Part shown: one piece after another, positions 19,401 through 30,762 of the stretch
How the letters are laid out: each line of letters opens with the position of its first letter
Numbering within the stretch: position 1 is the stretch's first letter
NCBI RefSeq assembly: GCF_028283705.1
Contig: NZ_JAPWKD010000009.1
Location: 1-50,772 of the forward strand
DNA from: Pantoea sp.
Lineage (GTDB): Bacteria; Pseudomonadota; Gammaproteobacteria; Enterobacterales; Enterobacteriaceae
Reading direction: 5' to 3'
Length of the DNA stretch: 50,772 bases
Made by a program: the position numbers and the translations under genes
Notes under the pieces: model-generated
What the model saw: only the letters and a program-made list of their open reading frames with translations
Told to the model about the DNA's origin: nothing
The model's database searches: none

Positions 19401-22151
19401 CCATAACGTCACGATGATGGCTTTCAGGGACCAATAACTTTCATAGGGGAGTGTTGCCAGAAATAGCCCGGATCGGCAGAGGCGGGACAATCCGTCATTA
19501 AGAACGATGCGATAATGCTGAGGCCAGCTGCGTTGTTTCCCTTTCCTGATCACATCCATTAGCAAGGCGCACAAGGCTGGCAGAACAAGGAACAGGACTA
19601 TCCCCCCCAGCCATAAGCCCGGATTAGGCATGATGGTCAGGCTGAAAAAAATGACCAGCAGCAACAGGGGGGCCACCAGGCTGCGGCGCAAATTATCGAA
19701 GATTTTCCAGCGTGAAAGGGCGCTCAGCGGATTGTTCTGTCGGGTACCATCCTGCAAATTTACCCGCAGTCGTAACCAATTAAGGAGTTGCCAGTCTCCC
19801 CTGATCCAGCGAAAGCGGCGGGCTACATCACTGAGGTAATCTTCAGGATACTGCTCATAAAATACCACATTGCTGGCCACACCGGAGCGTGCATAGCATC
19901 CCTCAAGCAGATCATGACTCAACACTAAATTTTCCGGGCAGGCATTCAGGGTTGCCTGGGTGAAAGCGCTGACATCATAGATGCCTTTGCCAACAAATGA
20001 CCCTTCACCAAATAAATCCTGATAAATATCTGAAGAAATGGATGAATAGGGATCATTACCAGGTACGCCGCTGCACAATTTTGCATAAATGCTCTGACCG
20101 TGGCGCGGAATTTCTTCAGCCAGTCGGGGCTGAAGAATCGCATACCCAGCCACAACCCGTTGTTTATGCTGGTCAAACACTGGCGTATTGAGCGGATGCG
20201 CCATCATCCCGATCAGGCGGTGGGCCGCTTCACGTGGTAACACGGTGTCACTGTCCAGGGTAATAACATATTTGACGTTGCTAAGCTGCGCCTGTGTTGC
20301 CCCGCTAATAATGCTGAAACTGTCTGATCCTCCGAGCAGCCAACGGTTCAGGGCATTCAGTTTCCCTCTTTTGCGTTCGTAACCCATCCAGATTCCCTGC
20401 GCTTCATTCAGCTCACGGTTGCGGTGCAACAGGGTGAAGCGGGGGCAGCTTTCGTCAGGGGTCATATACCGCCGGTTGAGTGCTGCGGTTTTCAGCACAG
20501 CGTAATCAACCAGCAGGCTATCGTTCTCCGCGTTCTCTGCAATATTGTCTGTGAGATCGGTGAGCAGTGCGAAAACGATATTCGGCAGGGCATTGCCTAA
20601 ATAACAGACCTCCATCGAGCGGAGTAAAGCATCTATGCCACTGTGACTTTCCAGCATGCAGGGGATCACGACTAACGTCCTGGCTTCATCAGGGATGGAA
20701 CTTTCGTAATTGAGGCGGGGAAGCGAGGCGGGAACACGACTGCGGGTGGTCACCTCACTCAGCAGCTGGACAACCAGCTGACTACTGATAATGACGACCG
20801 GAATAAATAATAGCCATATCCACATGTTCATGCCGGCCTGGCGGGTTGCCAGCAGCATCTCTGCGCTACAGGCAGTTGTCAGCAATAGCAGACTCCCCAG
20901 CCAGGAAAGGAGAGGGGTTTGATTCAGACGATGCCGCAGGTGATTCAGCAGTGAGTAGCGCGTTGCCAGATGTTGTTCTAACTGCGCTCGTCCCTTATCC
21001 AGCAGAAAAAAACCAATATGCTGCTGACGTCTGGGAAGTTCAGGCTGGCTGGACAGCGCCAGTACTTTCTGAGCGACTTCCTGCTCCGAAAAGTGACTAT
21101 GGCGTGCTAATTGTTCAATGATATGGCGATAGCTATCACGGCTGTCAAAATGCATGCGGGGATAAATTTCCGCTGGATCCTGACATAAAACGGTTTCCAC
21201 CAGACTGAGTGACTCGATAAATGCCTGCCAGTCTATTTCCCCTAACTGACGTAATCCGGTGATGCAGTTACTGACGGAAAGCTGACTCAGCGCCAGTTGC
21301 CGATTAAACTGCTCGATCACTTTCGCCACCGTTAATCCCATCGTCTGAAGATGTTGCTCGATCCAGGTTAACGTCAGCGTAGGGTTCTGGCCACTCAGCC
21401 GACGAGCCAATTCAGCCACAAAAGCACCCGACGGCATGGGGTTTAATCTTGCCATTTCGGCCACAACCATAATGGCTTTTGCTGCGTCGTTTTCCCTGGT
21501 GATGAGAATTTTGTCAATCCAGGTTTCGGCTCTCAGTCTTTCCTGATGTGTGGCCGCCACTTCTTCGACAATCCCGGCAAGATGGGTAATGAGCGCAAAA
21601 CGTAGCATCGTCGGCAAAGCCCATAACTCACCCAGCATGAGCGGCGTAACGCGTTGATATGAAGAGACAAGCCGATGGAGAATATTGCTTTCGATGCGCC
21701 CATCACTATGCTTCACCATTTCGTCTGCAATTGCCTGAATTCTGAGGAAGTGGGCAGGGTCACTCAATACGGGTAAACCCTGACCAAACTTTGCCGGCAA
21801 TAACTGGCGGATCAAACGGATCTGCTCCTCAATAATGTAGAAATTATCCAGCACCCACACTCCGGCGGGGGTAAGACTTCTTTTATCCCCCACACACAGA
21901 ATTTCTGCATTTTTGATCAGTGATTTTTCGCATTGCGCAAGTCGTTGCACGAGACGATAAGCCCCTTTGTTACCCGAGAGGGAATGGGTATGCGCCAGTT
22001 TTTCACCGTAGCTTTCCATCTGTGCTTCAGTGAATATTTCGGGTTTTACTGCCTGATAAACAGCATCCTGTGGCAAAAATGCAGGCTGAATGACAGATGC
22101 AATGGCAATATCACCTTCCTTTTGAGGCCAAAAATTAATTCCGGTTTTCAT
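13488..22151 (-). CDS. cyclic beta-1,2-glucan synthase (NdvB/ChvB/Cgs-like)
   Basis: This giant 2887-residue membrane protein matches the length and architecture of Brucella Cgs and Rhizobium NdvB. These use UDP-glucose to start, elongate, cyclise and trim periplasmic cyclic glucans. An N-terminal soluble region of about 400 residues is followed by two membrane segments (about 415-462). A GT84 glycosyltransferase comes next, with D633-S-D635 in YVITLDSDTV and the R-x-x-RW motif ending at W782. More membrane segments lie at about 823-870 and 953-985. A glucoamylase-like domain follows, with FPSEVRLTHYYAISANQLPM and MAHHQGMGLLAVSHLL. The C-terminal GH94 phosphorylase-like domain has G-D2544-W-N-D-G-M-N and YTHGALW. 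The ATG has AGGGG 7 nt upstream. No ndvA-type exporter gene is nearby. All key motifs appear intact. The product in this organism is inferred. Confidence 0.9.
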   Translation of the reverse strand: MKTGINFWPQKEGDIAIASVIQPAFLPQDAVYQAVKPEIFTEAQMESYGEKLAHTHSLSGNKGAYRLVQRLAQCEKSLIKNAEILCVGDKRSLTPAGVWVLDNFYIIEEQIRLIRQLLPAKFGQGLPVLSDPAHFLRIQAIADEMVKHSDGRIESNILHRLVSSYQRVTPLMLGELWALPTMLRFALITHLAGIVEEVAATHQERLRAETWIDKILITRENDAAKAIMVVAEMARLNPMPSGAFVAELARRLSGQNPTLTLTWIEQHLQTMGLTVAKVIEQFNRQLALSQLSVSNCITGLRQLGEIDWQAFIESLSLVETVLCQDPAEIYPRMHFDSRDSYRHIIEQLARHSHFSEQEVAQKVLALSSQPELPRRQQHIGFFLLDKGRAQLEQHLATRYSLLNHLRHRLNQTPLLSWLGSLLLLTTACSAEMLLATRQAGMNMWIWLLFIPVVIISSQLVVQLLSEVTTRSRVPASLPRLNYESSIPDEARTLVVIPCMLESHSGIDALLRSMEVCYLGNALPNIVFALLTDLTDNIAENAENDSLLVDYAVLKTAALNRRYMTPDESCPRFTLLHRNRELNEAQGIWMGYERKRGKLNALNRWLLGGSDSFSIISGATQAQLSNVKYVITLDSDTVLPREAAHRLIGMMAHPLNTPVFDQHKQRVVAGYAILQPRLAEEIPRHGQSIYAKLCSGVPGNDPYSSISSDIYQDLFGEGSFVGKGIYDVSAFTQATLNACPENLVLSHDLLEGCYARSGVASNVVFYEQYPEDYLSDVARRFRWIRGDWQLLNWLRLRVNLQDGTRQNNPLSALSRWKIFDNLRRSLVAPLLLLVIFFSLTIMPNPGLWLGGIVLFLVLPALCALLMDVIRKGKQRSWPQHYRIVLNDGLSRLCRSGLFLATLPYESYWSLKAIIVTLWRLNISHRNLSEWANASQIKAGAKLSARHYFHAMWINPLAGITLLLLTGLMMPTLILIALTLALVWIITPEWVRRISHPAPSRQPKVSAEQQHFLRLTARRTWAWFDEFVNEKENFLPPDNFQEIPEATVAHRTSPTNIGLSLLATLTAWDFGYLTQRKVLARTTATLDALDKMEHFRGHLYNWYDTLTLLPLHPRYVSSVDSGNLAAHLITLQAGLSQWKNQPLFIPSSMVPGLRDTLYLAEYQCSPTELSVFARLHAQLDIIATCSPNLVAAEMTKLAALNAQAISRSRSGTKWLKAFFHQLNDFRDEWALFFDWLSESQYWPAEPCSLLWLANLAKHRPELTSQQTQPVMWAARQRLATLIELETRLRDHAKMDFRFLYHSSTALLSVGHNCESGLPDSSKYDLFPSEVRLTHYYAISANQLPMKSWFTLGRLFTLLNGQPAVMSWSGSMFEYLMPHLVMPFYPETLLEKMARSAVRQQIASGKSSGTPWGVSESAYASFDANHNYQYKACGTPELGLKNGLNEDHVVAPYATLLALMVFPHAAIDNLYRLKTLGATGEYGFYEALDFTPQRLTNGQRFAPVKTYMAHHQGMGLLAVSHLLFNAPMVERFMSSALFQSSRLLMQERLPDDIELYTPRRQFVDTSENKSSRAVSGEREFSKGDTRVPQLQLLSNADYHLMITQTGVGYSAWQGLALTRWRCDASRNNQGIFCYIRDLKTETVMSNVLQPVNNDRADYHTHFRDAGVEFHGTDGAISAQTHIVVSPEDDIEIRRITLTNRSRHPGEFDITTYAEVVLAPADQDLAHPAFSNLFVQTEIVAGLEAILAHRRPRTAHEATPWMFHAMVIHGAFERSTSFETDRARFIGRGNSVATPQALAPAAVLSNSDGSVLDPVLSIRQAFRLKAGESVVIDMIYGVTLQRDTSLSLIEKYRNQTNANRIFELAWSHSQVVLRQLNVTAEDASLFNQLASAVIFLCPEIWGDTKSIQQNRLGQSALWRYSLSGDLPIVVLVVDQSEQMDLVLSLIQAHQYWRQKGLLVDLVILNMDHGGYQQTLHSQILGLLTSHEASVLVDKPGGIFLRKEETFTVEDLRLLMSVAAVVLRGSNGSLTDQLSMILRPVHPVSTRLIPTSSPFPDQPAPSLATQPACFFNGIGGFTTTGSEYQICLKPGQQTPAPWCNVLANPLFGSVISESGQAYSFYENAHEYRLTPWENDPVSDLSGEAFYIRDEESGEVWSPMPLPIRGTGDYLIKHGFGYSTFDHTQQGITSAMTVFVAESAAVKLTLLTIRNHSGRSRQLSVTGYVQWVLGELASKSASHIVTSSITPTAGSAILANNYYGGTDAARSAFFAVTGNRIALSANCFECLGPNGTVRQPAMMQKRGLSGTTGAGYDPCATLQSVTTLIHGDSRSFVFVLGVGKDLPDVCQLLEHYLVSENVELELGKVKTHWQTLLDKIQIVTPDPAVNILANGWLLYQTIASRLLARSGYYQSGGAYGFRDQLQDTLALSHSSPDTLRNQLILCASRQFLQGDVQHWWHMPGGKGVRTRCSDDYLWLPFALCRYIEATKDLTVLSQVIPYLEGRLLDADEESIYEKPDISQTAETLWQHCICAIKHGLNFGEHGLPLMGSGDWNDGMNTVGIGGKGESVWLGFFLYSVLTHFSTLADRIGDHATGIFCRQHAEKLRVVLNDSAWDGNWYLRGYFDNGEKLGSGSSVECQIDAIAQSWAVLSGAGDAEKCRIAMAALDTHLVDEKMGLIKLLTPPFNGAGPNPGYIRGYLPGIRENGGQYTHGALWAIMAFAQLGDIERAWSLLALINPVNHSLDASKMAVYKVEPYVMAADIYAAASHAGRGGWTWYTGSAGWTYQLITGSLLGIVRHGECLALRPRLPAAWPEVMIIYKEGHATYHINVVRGESDYQLWLDGNRCPGDEIHLSKEPGDHEVKVVLANDPYPLLNSSWCGESHHDKKEESPKEDS

Positions 22152-22472
22152 TTTATTACCCCTGATGAAGAAGAAATAACGTAAGGCGGGAAGAAAAGGC
22201 GATGTTCATTCCGGGACGTCATTTTGACGGTGGGATTAATCTTAATGATCGTGATAGAAGTATAGTCATTCTCAAAATTTAAAACGTGCATGCGTGGCAG
22301 AAAAATTAAAAATATCAATTTATCTTTAAAATTAGCTCGTGGCTTAGTGATGAAATTTAAATTATATGCAACGTTATGAGCCTGTTAGTAATTCGCAAGC
22401 GCATATATGCTTATTTTTCGGCCCCTGTTAACAAGGTGTGTTATGATTGAATTCCATAAAGAGGTAAACATT
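22152..22472. promoter_or_regulatory. AT-rich divergent promoter region
   Basis: This 321-bp region separates the minus-strand glucan synthase gene from the plus-strand zinc-ribbon gene. Its A/T content (22260-22370 especially) is far above the flanks. It must hold promoters for both directions, but no hexamer pair stood out. The base composition fits an H-NS-bound regulatory region; that is inference. Confidence 0.45.
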
Positions 22473-22634
22473 ATGAACTGGCTAAATCGAACTTTAGACG
22501 CCATGCGGCACAAAGATGTTAATTCTCAGTGTCCGGAATGCAAAATGATATCCAGACAATCCTTTATAAAACAATCACGTGGACAGGTAATGATTTGTCC
22601 GCAGTGCAAGGCATTGTTTATAGATAAGAAATAA
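22473..22634 (+). CDS. small zinc-ribbon protein
   Basis: This 53-residue protein has two CxxC knuckles 23 residues apart: CPEC in SQCPECKMISRQ and CPQC in VMICPQCKALFIDKK. It is a rubredoxin-like zinc ribbon with a basic spacer. It resembles the YnfU-type small zinc-binding proteins of enterobacteria, but this could not be verified. The ATG at 22473 is preferred because GAGGT lies about 7 nt upstream; an earlier in-frame ATG has no such site. The function is unknown. It stands alone between the glucan synthase promoter region and another small gene, in DNA richer in A/T than the flanking core genes. Confidence 0.7.
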   Translation: MNWLNRTLDAMRHKDVNSQCPECKMISRQSFIKQSRGQVMICPQCKALFIDKK

Positions 22635-22727
22635 ATATTTTCAGTTCGGCTAAGATAAATCTCTCAGCACATAGTTCTGGGGTTTTTTGTCACTTCAATG
22701 TCCCTGCCTATTTAAAAGGTACGCGTT

Positions 22728-22967
22728 ATGCGACATATACTTGAATGGATTGATATTAATGAGCAATCCCCGGGTTTTAAACAGGAATGTATTATCCAGT
22801 TAGAAAATGGCGAGGTTGAAGGCGGCTGGCTTTACAGTGGTAAAACACGTGTTGGTGAACATGTTTTTATCGAATCTCACGCAGATTACGAAATGACGAT
22901 GGGTGTCATATTTTGGATGGCGTTGCCGCCGGCAATTAAGTTAGTTTCGTCGTTACGTGACTTTTGA
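22728..22967 (+). CDS. DUF551-like small protein
   Basis: This 79-residue protein opens with LEWIDINEQSPGF, continues with LENGEVEGGW and closes with VIFWMALPPAIK. The pattern resembles DUF551, whose members read W-I-x-V-x-E-x-x-P ... V-T-H-W-M-P-L-P and are common in phages and islands. An AGGT site precedes the ATG. The function is unknown. It follows the zinc-ribbon gene by 93 bp on the same strand and converges on proX. Being small, AT-rich and phage-like in type, it may mark past horizontal insertion here. Confidence 0.65.
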   Translation: MRHILEWIDINEQSPGFKQECIIQLENGEVEGGWLYSGKTRVGEHVFIESHADYEMTMGVIFWMALPPAIKLVSSLRDF

Positions 22968-23034
22968 GAAAAGAGCAGGGGAATGTAATGAGTGTGGAAT
23001 TATTTCCAGATGTTGTTTCATGCCAGCATCTGCC

Positions 23035-23062
23035 GTAGCGACACGATAAATCGTGCCGCTAC
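23035..23062. repeat. REP-like palindrome after proX
   Basis: A 28-nt palindrome begins GTAGCG and ends CGCTAC, with 12 paired positions and one mismatch around an AA centre. It lies 32 nt past the proX stop. The same GTAGCG...CGCTAC core recurs twice at 38151-38211, so it is a dispersed element that may also protect or end the proU transcript. Confidence 0.65.
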
Positions 23063-23093
23063 GCAGCGTGCTTTAAATGGCCTTCCTGTGCAA

Positions 23094-24089
23094 TTACTTC
23101 GCGGCGGCCAGTGCGTCCTGCACCCACTTATCGAATTCAGCCTGATGACCTTTGATCCAGCCGTCGACGTGGCGGTTGATGTCATCTTCCGAAGCTTGTC
23201 CGCTATGCATGGCGGCGTTTTCCGCATTGATATCGGCGATCGGCAGCTTCATTTCTGCAAACAGTTTCGCCGCTGCCGGGTTTTTCTCAGCCCAGGCTTT
23301 GTTGGCGACGATATGCATGGTGTTCACCGGGAAACCGTAGTTGGCACCGTTTGCCAGCTTCGTATCGACATTCTTCTGCTCACCCGGCAGTGATGAGAAT
23401 GGCACCTGTAGCCATACCACATCTTTACCCGGCTTTAGCACGTCACTCACCCAGTACGGCGTCCAGGTGTAGTACAGAATCGGTTTACCCTGCTTAAAGC
23501 GGGTGATGGTATCGGCGATCATTGCCGAGTAGTTACCCTGGTTATGTTCCACGGTATTGCTCAGGCCATAGGCGTTGATCTGATGATTAATCACTGCTTC
23601 GCAACCCCATCCCGGCGTACAACCGGTCAGGTCCGCTTTGCCGTCACCATTGGTATCGAACAACTTCGCAATCTTCGGATCTTTTAACTGGGCAAAATTG
23701 TTGATGTGATATTTTTCTGCAGTCTTTTTGTCGATCAGATAGCCCTGTGCCGCGCCAGTCACGTAGGTGCCTTCACGGTAGAACTTCTGGTCGCCACCGG
23801 CGGCTTTGTACATATCATCGTGCAGCGGCTGCCAGTTCACGGCGGTAAAGGTGGCATCACCTTCGGCAATTGAGGTGTAACCGACGTTGTAATCGACCTC
23901 ACTTGGCTTATCTACGGTGTAGCCCAGTTTTTCCAGCGCGCGGCTCACCAGCAGCGTCTGAAAGGTTTCTTCTGAGATGGTGCTCTGCACCGGCTTAACG
24001 GTAATGCCTTTACCCGGCAGGTCGGCGGCGGACACGTGCGTCACGGCGAACGTCGTCAGGACGGCAGCGAATAGAGCTGTCTTGCGCAT
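23094..24089 (-). CDS. proX: glycine betaine/proline-betaine binding protein ProX
   Basis: This is the periplasmic receptor of the ProU osmoprotectant importer. A signal peptide ([21 protein letters not shown]) precedes mature [15 protein letters not shown]. The tryptophans that form the betaine-binding aromatic box in E. coli ProX lie in conserved segments: [21 protein letters not shown] and [10 protein letters not shown]. The paired cysteines of GCTPGWGC form the known disulfide. The ATG at 24089 is used because AGGA is 6 nt upstream; the ATG two codons earlier would abut the ribosome site. The result is 331 residues against 330 in E. coli. It is the third gene of the proU operon, 63 bp after proW. 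Confidence 0.97.
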   Translation of the reverse strand: MRKTALFAAVLTTFAVTHVSAADLPGKGITVKPVQSTISEETFQTLLVSRALEKLGYTVDKPSEVDYNVGYTSIAEGDATFTAVNWQPLHDDMYKAAGGDQKFYREGTYVTGAAQGYLIDKKTAEKYHINNFAQLKDPKIAKLFDTNGDGKADLTGCTPGWGCEAVINHQINAYGLSNTVEHNQGNYSAMIADTITRFKQGKPILYYTWTPYWVSDVLKPGKDVVWLQVPFSSLPGEQKNVDTKLANGANYGFPVNTMHIVANKAWAEKNPAAAKLFAEMKLPIADINAENAAMHSGQASEDDINRHVDGWIKGHQAEFDKWVQDALAAAK

Positions 24090-24152
24090 AGTCATTCCTT
24101 ATTTTACGTGTTGCGTCGGAGACGGGCGGCCACAAGGTGCCGCCCAAATGGA

Positions 24153-25289
24153 TTACTTGTTTTTACTGAAAGGGCGCATCAGCAGGCCGATCGGGCCGGT
24201 GCTGTACCAGTGGCGATTGCCACGGCTGCGGCTGTCACGTCCGACTGACTGGGTCAGACGGTCGAGAATAATGGCGAGAATCACGATACCGACACCGCCG
24301 ACAGTGGCGAGGCCCATATCAAGACGACCAATCCCGCGCAGTACCATCTGACCAAGACCACCGACGGCAATCATTGAGGCGATCACCACCATCGACAACG
24401 CCAGCATCAGCGTCTGGTTAACCCCGGCCATAATGGTCGGCATTGCCAGCGGCAGCTGCACTTTGAACAACATCTGACGCGGGCTGGCGCCAAAGGATTC
24501 ACTGGCTTCAATCAGATCAGCCGGGACTTGTTTGATCCCCAGAATGGTCAGACGCACAATCGGCGGCAGCGCAAAGATAATGGTCACTACCACACCCGGG
24601 ACGTTACCGATACCGAACAACATCACAATCGGCACCAGATAGACGAAGGCCGGTGTGGTTTGCATCGCATCAAGCAGCGGCCGGATGATACGGGCAGCAC
24701 GTTCGCTGCGTGCCAGCCAGATGCCGAGTGGCAAACCAATAATGATGCAGAACAGCAGGGCGGTGAGTACCAGTGCCAGCGTCACCATTGCCTGCGACCA
24801 GGCGCCAATCGCGCCAATTAACACCAACGAAATCAGGGTGGCGATACCCATTGCCGGGCTGGCGATCTGCCAGGCAATCAGCGCAAACACGATAATCGCT
24901 ACCGGAGCAGGCATCCCCAGCAGCAGTTGCTGGAAGGCGCTGAGAATGTAATCCACCGGGACGCGGATGCCCTGGAACACCGGACGGAAGTGGTTAACCA
25001 CCCAGTCGATGCCCTCGGTCACCCAGCTGTCGAGGGGGATCATGGTCTTATGGAACGGGTCCATGATATTAAAATGTTCGGGCTGCGGCGCAGGCGCACT
25101 GCTCAGCCAGTCGCTGCTTGCTGCACTGCTGGCCGCGTCATGACCGCCGCTACTGGCAGCGGCAGCACCGCTATCGGCGGGCGTGCTGCTGGCACCGGTT
25201 GACCAGGGATCGCTACTGCTGGCCGCCGCGCTGTTATCAGGGGTTGCCTGGCTGGCGCTATCCCACGGATTGCTGTTTTGTTCACTCAT
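24153..25289 (-). CDS. proW: glycine betaine ABC transporter permease ProW
   Basis: This inner-membrane permease of ProU has about seven hydrophobic helices and the ATPase-contact (EAA) loop [20 protein letters not shown]. It is 378 residues against 354 in E. coli. The excess is in a low-complexity Ser/Ala/Pro/Asp cytoplasmic N-terminus (about residues 1-70), which repeats motifs such as DPWST and NPWDSA. The long N-terminal tail is a known feature of ProW, but its extent here is larger. The start lies 2 nt after the proV stop, with GGAG inside the end of proV, so translation is coupled. Confidence 0.95.
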   Translation of the reverse strand: MSEQNSNPWDSASQATPDNSAAASSSDPWSTGASSTPADSGAAAASSGGHDAASSAASSDWLSSAPAPQPEHFNIMDPFHKTMIPLDSWVTEGIDWVVNHFRPVFQGIRVPVDYILSAFQQLLLGMPAPVAIIVFALIAWQIASPAMGIATLISLVLIGAIGAWSQAMVTLALVLTALLFCIIIGLPLGIWLARSERAARIIRPLLDAMQTTPAFVYLVPIVMLFGIGNVPGVVVTIIFALPPIVRLTILGIKQVPADLIEASESFGASPRQMLFKVQLPLAMPTIMAGVNQTLMLALSMVVIASMIAVGGLGQMVLRGIGRLDMGLATVGGVGIVILAIILDRLTQSVGRDSRSRGNRHWYSTGPIGLLMRPFSKNK

Positions 25290-25291
25290 TC

Positions 25292-26479
25292 TCAGGCTCC
25301 TTCACGATCTAAAGCGCGCAGCAGCGTGCTTTTCGAAATAACACCAACATATTGATTTTCTTCACCCACTACCGGCACGGCACAAGGTGCCTGAGCCACA
25401 TGGGAGAGCAAATCATTCAGTGAGGTGTCCGCAGGAACCGCAGCAATGTCCAGCAGCGCGCTGTCCAGCCCATCGCCAGCCGCTAACGCCGCTTTCAGCG
25501 AATCGGTCGAGACCACGCCAATAAATTTCTGTTTTTCCAGCACATAACCAAAATCGCGATCTTCATCCTGCAACAGCTTAATCGCTGAGCGCGGACCAAG
25601 ACCGGCCGCTTTACGGATCAGTGCACCGGCAGTACGACGCGCAATATCTTTGGCACTAAATACATGGCTGATATCGACACCACGGAAGAAGGTACGGACA
25701 TAATCGTTGGCCGGATTATTAAGAATTTCATCCGGCGTGCCGACCTGCACCACTTCGCCGCCCTGCATAATGGCAATGCGATCGCCAATACGCATCGCTT
25801 CATCGAGATCGTGGGAAATAAACACAATGGTACGCTGATGTTTTGCCTGCAATTTCACCAGCTCATCCTGCATTTCAGTACGAATAAGCGGATCGAGTGC
25901 GGAGAAGGCTTCATCCATCAACAATATATCGGGATTGATTGCCAGTGCGCGGGCTAATCCAACACGCTGACGCATACCACCGGAAAGCTCATCCGGGTAC
26001 GCATGGGCATAATTTTCCAATCCAACCTGACGCAATGCTTCCAGCGCTTTTTCCTGACGCTCTTGCAATGCGACGCCCGCTAATTCCATGCCGAAGGCGG
26101 TATTATTTAATACCGTCATATGTGGCATCAGGGCAAATGACTGAAATACCATGCTGATTTTATTTCTGCGCACTTCGCGCAGTTCGGCTTCCGATATTTT
26201 CGCAATATCGACACCGTCAATAATCACCTGGCCGCGTGTCGGCTCGATCAGACGATTGAGAAGGCGAACCATGGTGGACTTACCTGAACCTGAAAGCCCC
26301 ATGATGACGAAGATCTCGCCTTCTTCAATGGCCAGACTGGCATTCTTAACGCCGAGAGAGAGTCCGGTTTTCGCCAGGATTGCCTCTTTACCCTCACCGT
26401 TATCAATATGTTTAAATGCCCTTTCCGGGTGATCACCAAATATCTTATATAAATTCTTTACTTCGAGTTTAATTGCCAT
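25292..26479 (-). CDS. proV: glycine betaine ABC transporter ATPase ProV
   Basis: This is the ATP-hydrolysing subunit of ProU, 395 residues against 400 in E. coli. It has Walker [10 protein letters not shown] (61-69), signature LSGGMRQR, Walker [13 protein letters not shown] and a switch histidine in FISHDLDEA. Two C-terminal CBS domains follow (about 275-395, ending [13 protein letters not shown]). In related transporters these sense ionic strength. The ATG at 26479 gives [22 protein letters not shown] as in E. coli; longer upstream frames are unsupported. It is first in the operon proV-proW-proX. In E. coli an H-NS-binding element inside proV mediates osmotic control; whether it is conserved cannot be judged here. 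Confidence 0.97.
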   Translation of the reverse strand: MAIKLEVKNLYKIFGDHPERAFKHIDNGEGKEAILAKTGLSLGVKNASLAIEEGEIFVIMGLSGSGKSTMVRLLNRLIEPTRGQVIIDGVDIAKISEAELREVRRNKISMVFQSFALMPHMTVLNNTAFGMELAGVALQERQEKALEALRQVGLENYAHAYPDELSGGMRQRVGLARALAINPDILLMDEAFSALDPLIRTEMQDELVKLQAKHQRTIVFISHDLDEAMRIGDRIAIMQGGEVVQVGTPDEILNNPANDYVRTFFRGVDISHVFSAKDIARRTAGALIRKAAGLGPRSAIKLLQDEDRDFGYVLEKQKFIGVVSTDSLKAALAAGDGLDSALLDIAAVPADTSLNDLLSHVAQAPCAVPVVGEENQYVGVISKSTLLRALDREGA

Positions 26480-26554
26480 GCAGTAATTAAATTCCTGGTT
26501 AATTGATGTTTCGCTATTTCTTGTTGTGGCCCTGATTAAAATTAAGCGGCCTAT

Positions 26555-26582
26555 ACCGTAACATAATGAGAATATCTGACAA
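26555..26582 (-). promoter_or_regulatory. candidate proU promoter
   Basis: On the minus strand TTGTCA (26577-26582) and TACGGT (26555-26560) are separated by 16 bp, 76 bp upstream of proV. The poor -10 and 16-bp spacer resemble what is remembered of the E. coli osmoregulated proU P2 promoter. The rest of 26480-26871 is AT-rich and holds no gene. Confidence 0.4.
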
Positions 26583-26838
26583 CCCTTGCGGCCGATATTC
26601 GTTGCGCGCTGCTGGATGAAATGGCGTGCAATTCCAGTGCTCACAAGGGATGAGGGGGGTTCAATTTTTTCGTATTTTTTTACGAATTTATGCCGTCTGG
26701 ACGGAAATAATTGTCTGAAAGGTGATAAATCACGCTTTAGCTGGCGATATATGGACCATTTGAATGACGATAAAATGACAATAGAATGAAGTTATAAAGG
26801 GTAAATAACGGGGAAATAACCAACAGCAGCAAGGGGAA
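26583..26838. other. non-coding gap between nrdF and proV
   Basis: This AT-rich stretch has runs such as TTTTTTCGTATTTTTTTACG (26668-26687). No reading frame resembles a protein. Curved, AT-rich DNA upstream of proU is an expected H-NS and osmoregulation target, but no discrete site can be assigned by eye. Confidence 0.5.
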
Positions 26839-26864
26839 ATATCGGGCTGAGGCCAGCCCGATAT
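26839..26864 (-). terminator. nrdHIEF operon terminator
   Basis: The stem ATATCGGGCT/AGCCCGATAT with a 6-nt loop starts 8 nt after the nrdF stop. It is followed on the minus strand by TTTCC, a modest U-tract. Confidence 0.7.
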
Positions 26865-26871
26865 GAAAGGA

Positions 26872-29978
<3,107 letters not shown>

Positions 29979-30365
29979 AATTGGGTTACTCCCGCTTTTA
30001 CATTAGCGATATCGTCGGGGGTTCCCATCAACTCAAAGCGGTAGAGATAGGGAACCTGACATTTCTGCGCAATGATGTCGCCTGCCAGGCAGAACCCTGC
30101 ACCAAAGTTGCGGTTACCGGCAGCAATCACCCCGCGAATACCGCGTCGGTTAGCTTCATCATTGAGGAACTGGATCACTTGTCTGGGCACCGCACCTCGC
30201 GTGCTGCCGCCGCCGTAGCTGGGCACCACCAGGATATAGGGTTGGTCAATATGCAGTTGCTGCGTGCTATCAACGGGAATGCGTTGTGCAGGCAGGCCCA
30301 GACGGGTGATGAATCGGTGCGTGTTCTCCGACTGGCTGGAAAAATACACCAGTGGAAACATTGCC

Positions 30366-30608
30366 TTATCCCCCGACAGCAGCGAGCTGGCGCAGGCTGG
30401 CGATTTTATCGGGACGGAAACCACTCCAGTGGTCATCCTGGGTCATCACCACCGGGACCTGGCGATAGCCGAGGGATTTCAGGCTGTCGATGGCTTCAGG
30501 TTGTGCGTCGAGGTTAATCAGCTGGTAATCGATGCCATTACGGTCCATGGCATTTTTTGTTGCGTTGCACTGGACACAGTTGTTCTTGGTGTAAATAATA
30601 ATGCGCAT
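30366..30608 (-). CDS. nrdH: glutaredoxin-like electron donor NrdH
   Basis: This 80-residue redoxin reduces NrdE. It has a glutaredoxin-like sequence but thioredoxin-like activity in E. coli. It has the C11-V-Q-C14 active site in [13 protein letters not shown], the cis-proline VPVV and the NrdH hallmark [12 protein letters not shown] 30608 gives [10 protein letters not shown] as in E. coli (81 residues). It is first in the nrdHIEF operon, about 107 bp downstream of a promoter overlapped by two NrdR boxes. Confidence 0.95.
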   Translation of the reverse strand: MRIIIYTKNNCVQCNATKNAMDRNGIDYQLINLDAQPEAIDSLKSLGYRQVPVVMTQDDHWSGFRPDKIASLRQLAAVGG

Positions 30609-30715
30609 GATTCGTATTTCCCTCTGGTTATGGTCAGGATGCGAGATACGAAGCAAAAATCCTTCTGCTGCGAGCCTCATCCTTGCTGACATCTGGTAGC
30701 GAGTTGATGGAGTGA

Positions 30716-30762
30716 ATACTAGATGTAGTGGTTGTGGCGGTCAAGCCCACCAGATATAGGGT
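30716..30762 (-). promoter_or_regulatory. nrdHIEF promoter with two NrdR boxes
   Basis: On the minus strand TTGACC (30739-30744) and TAGTAT (30716-30721) are separated by exactly 17 bp. Two 16-bp NrdR-box-like sites, ACCCTATATCTGGTGG (30747-30762) and CCACTACATCTAGTAT (30716-30731), start 31 bp apart. That is three helical turns, the arrangement NrdR needs. The proximal box covers the -10 and the distal one abuts the -35. NrdR represses nrd operons when dATP is abundant. Confidence 0.8.

Noticed and set aside
13488..22151. Possibility that the giant synthase frame is a fusion or assembly artefact.
   Set aside because: Length (2887) and domain order equal known cyclic glucan synthases, and all motifs stay in one uninterrupted frame.
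22992..23393. A plus-strand frame after the DUF551-like gene, running into the complement of proX.
   Set aside because: It covers the REP-like palindrome and the proX 3' end; no coding signal.
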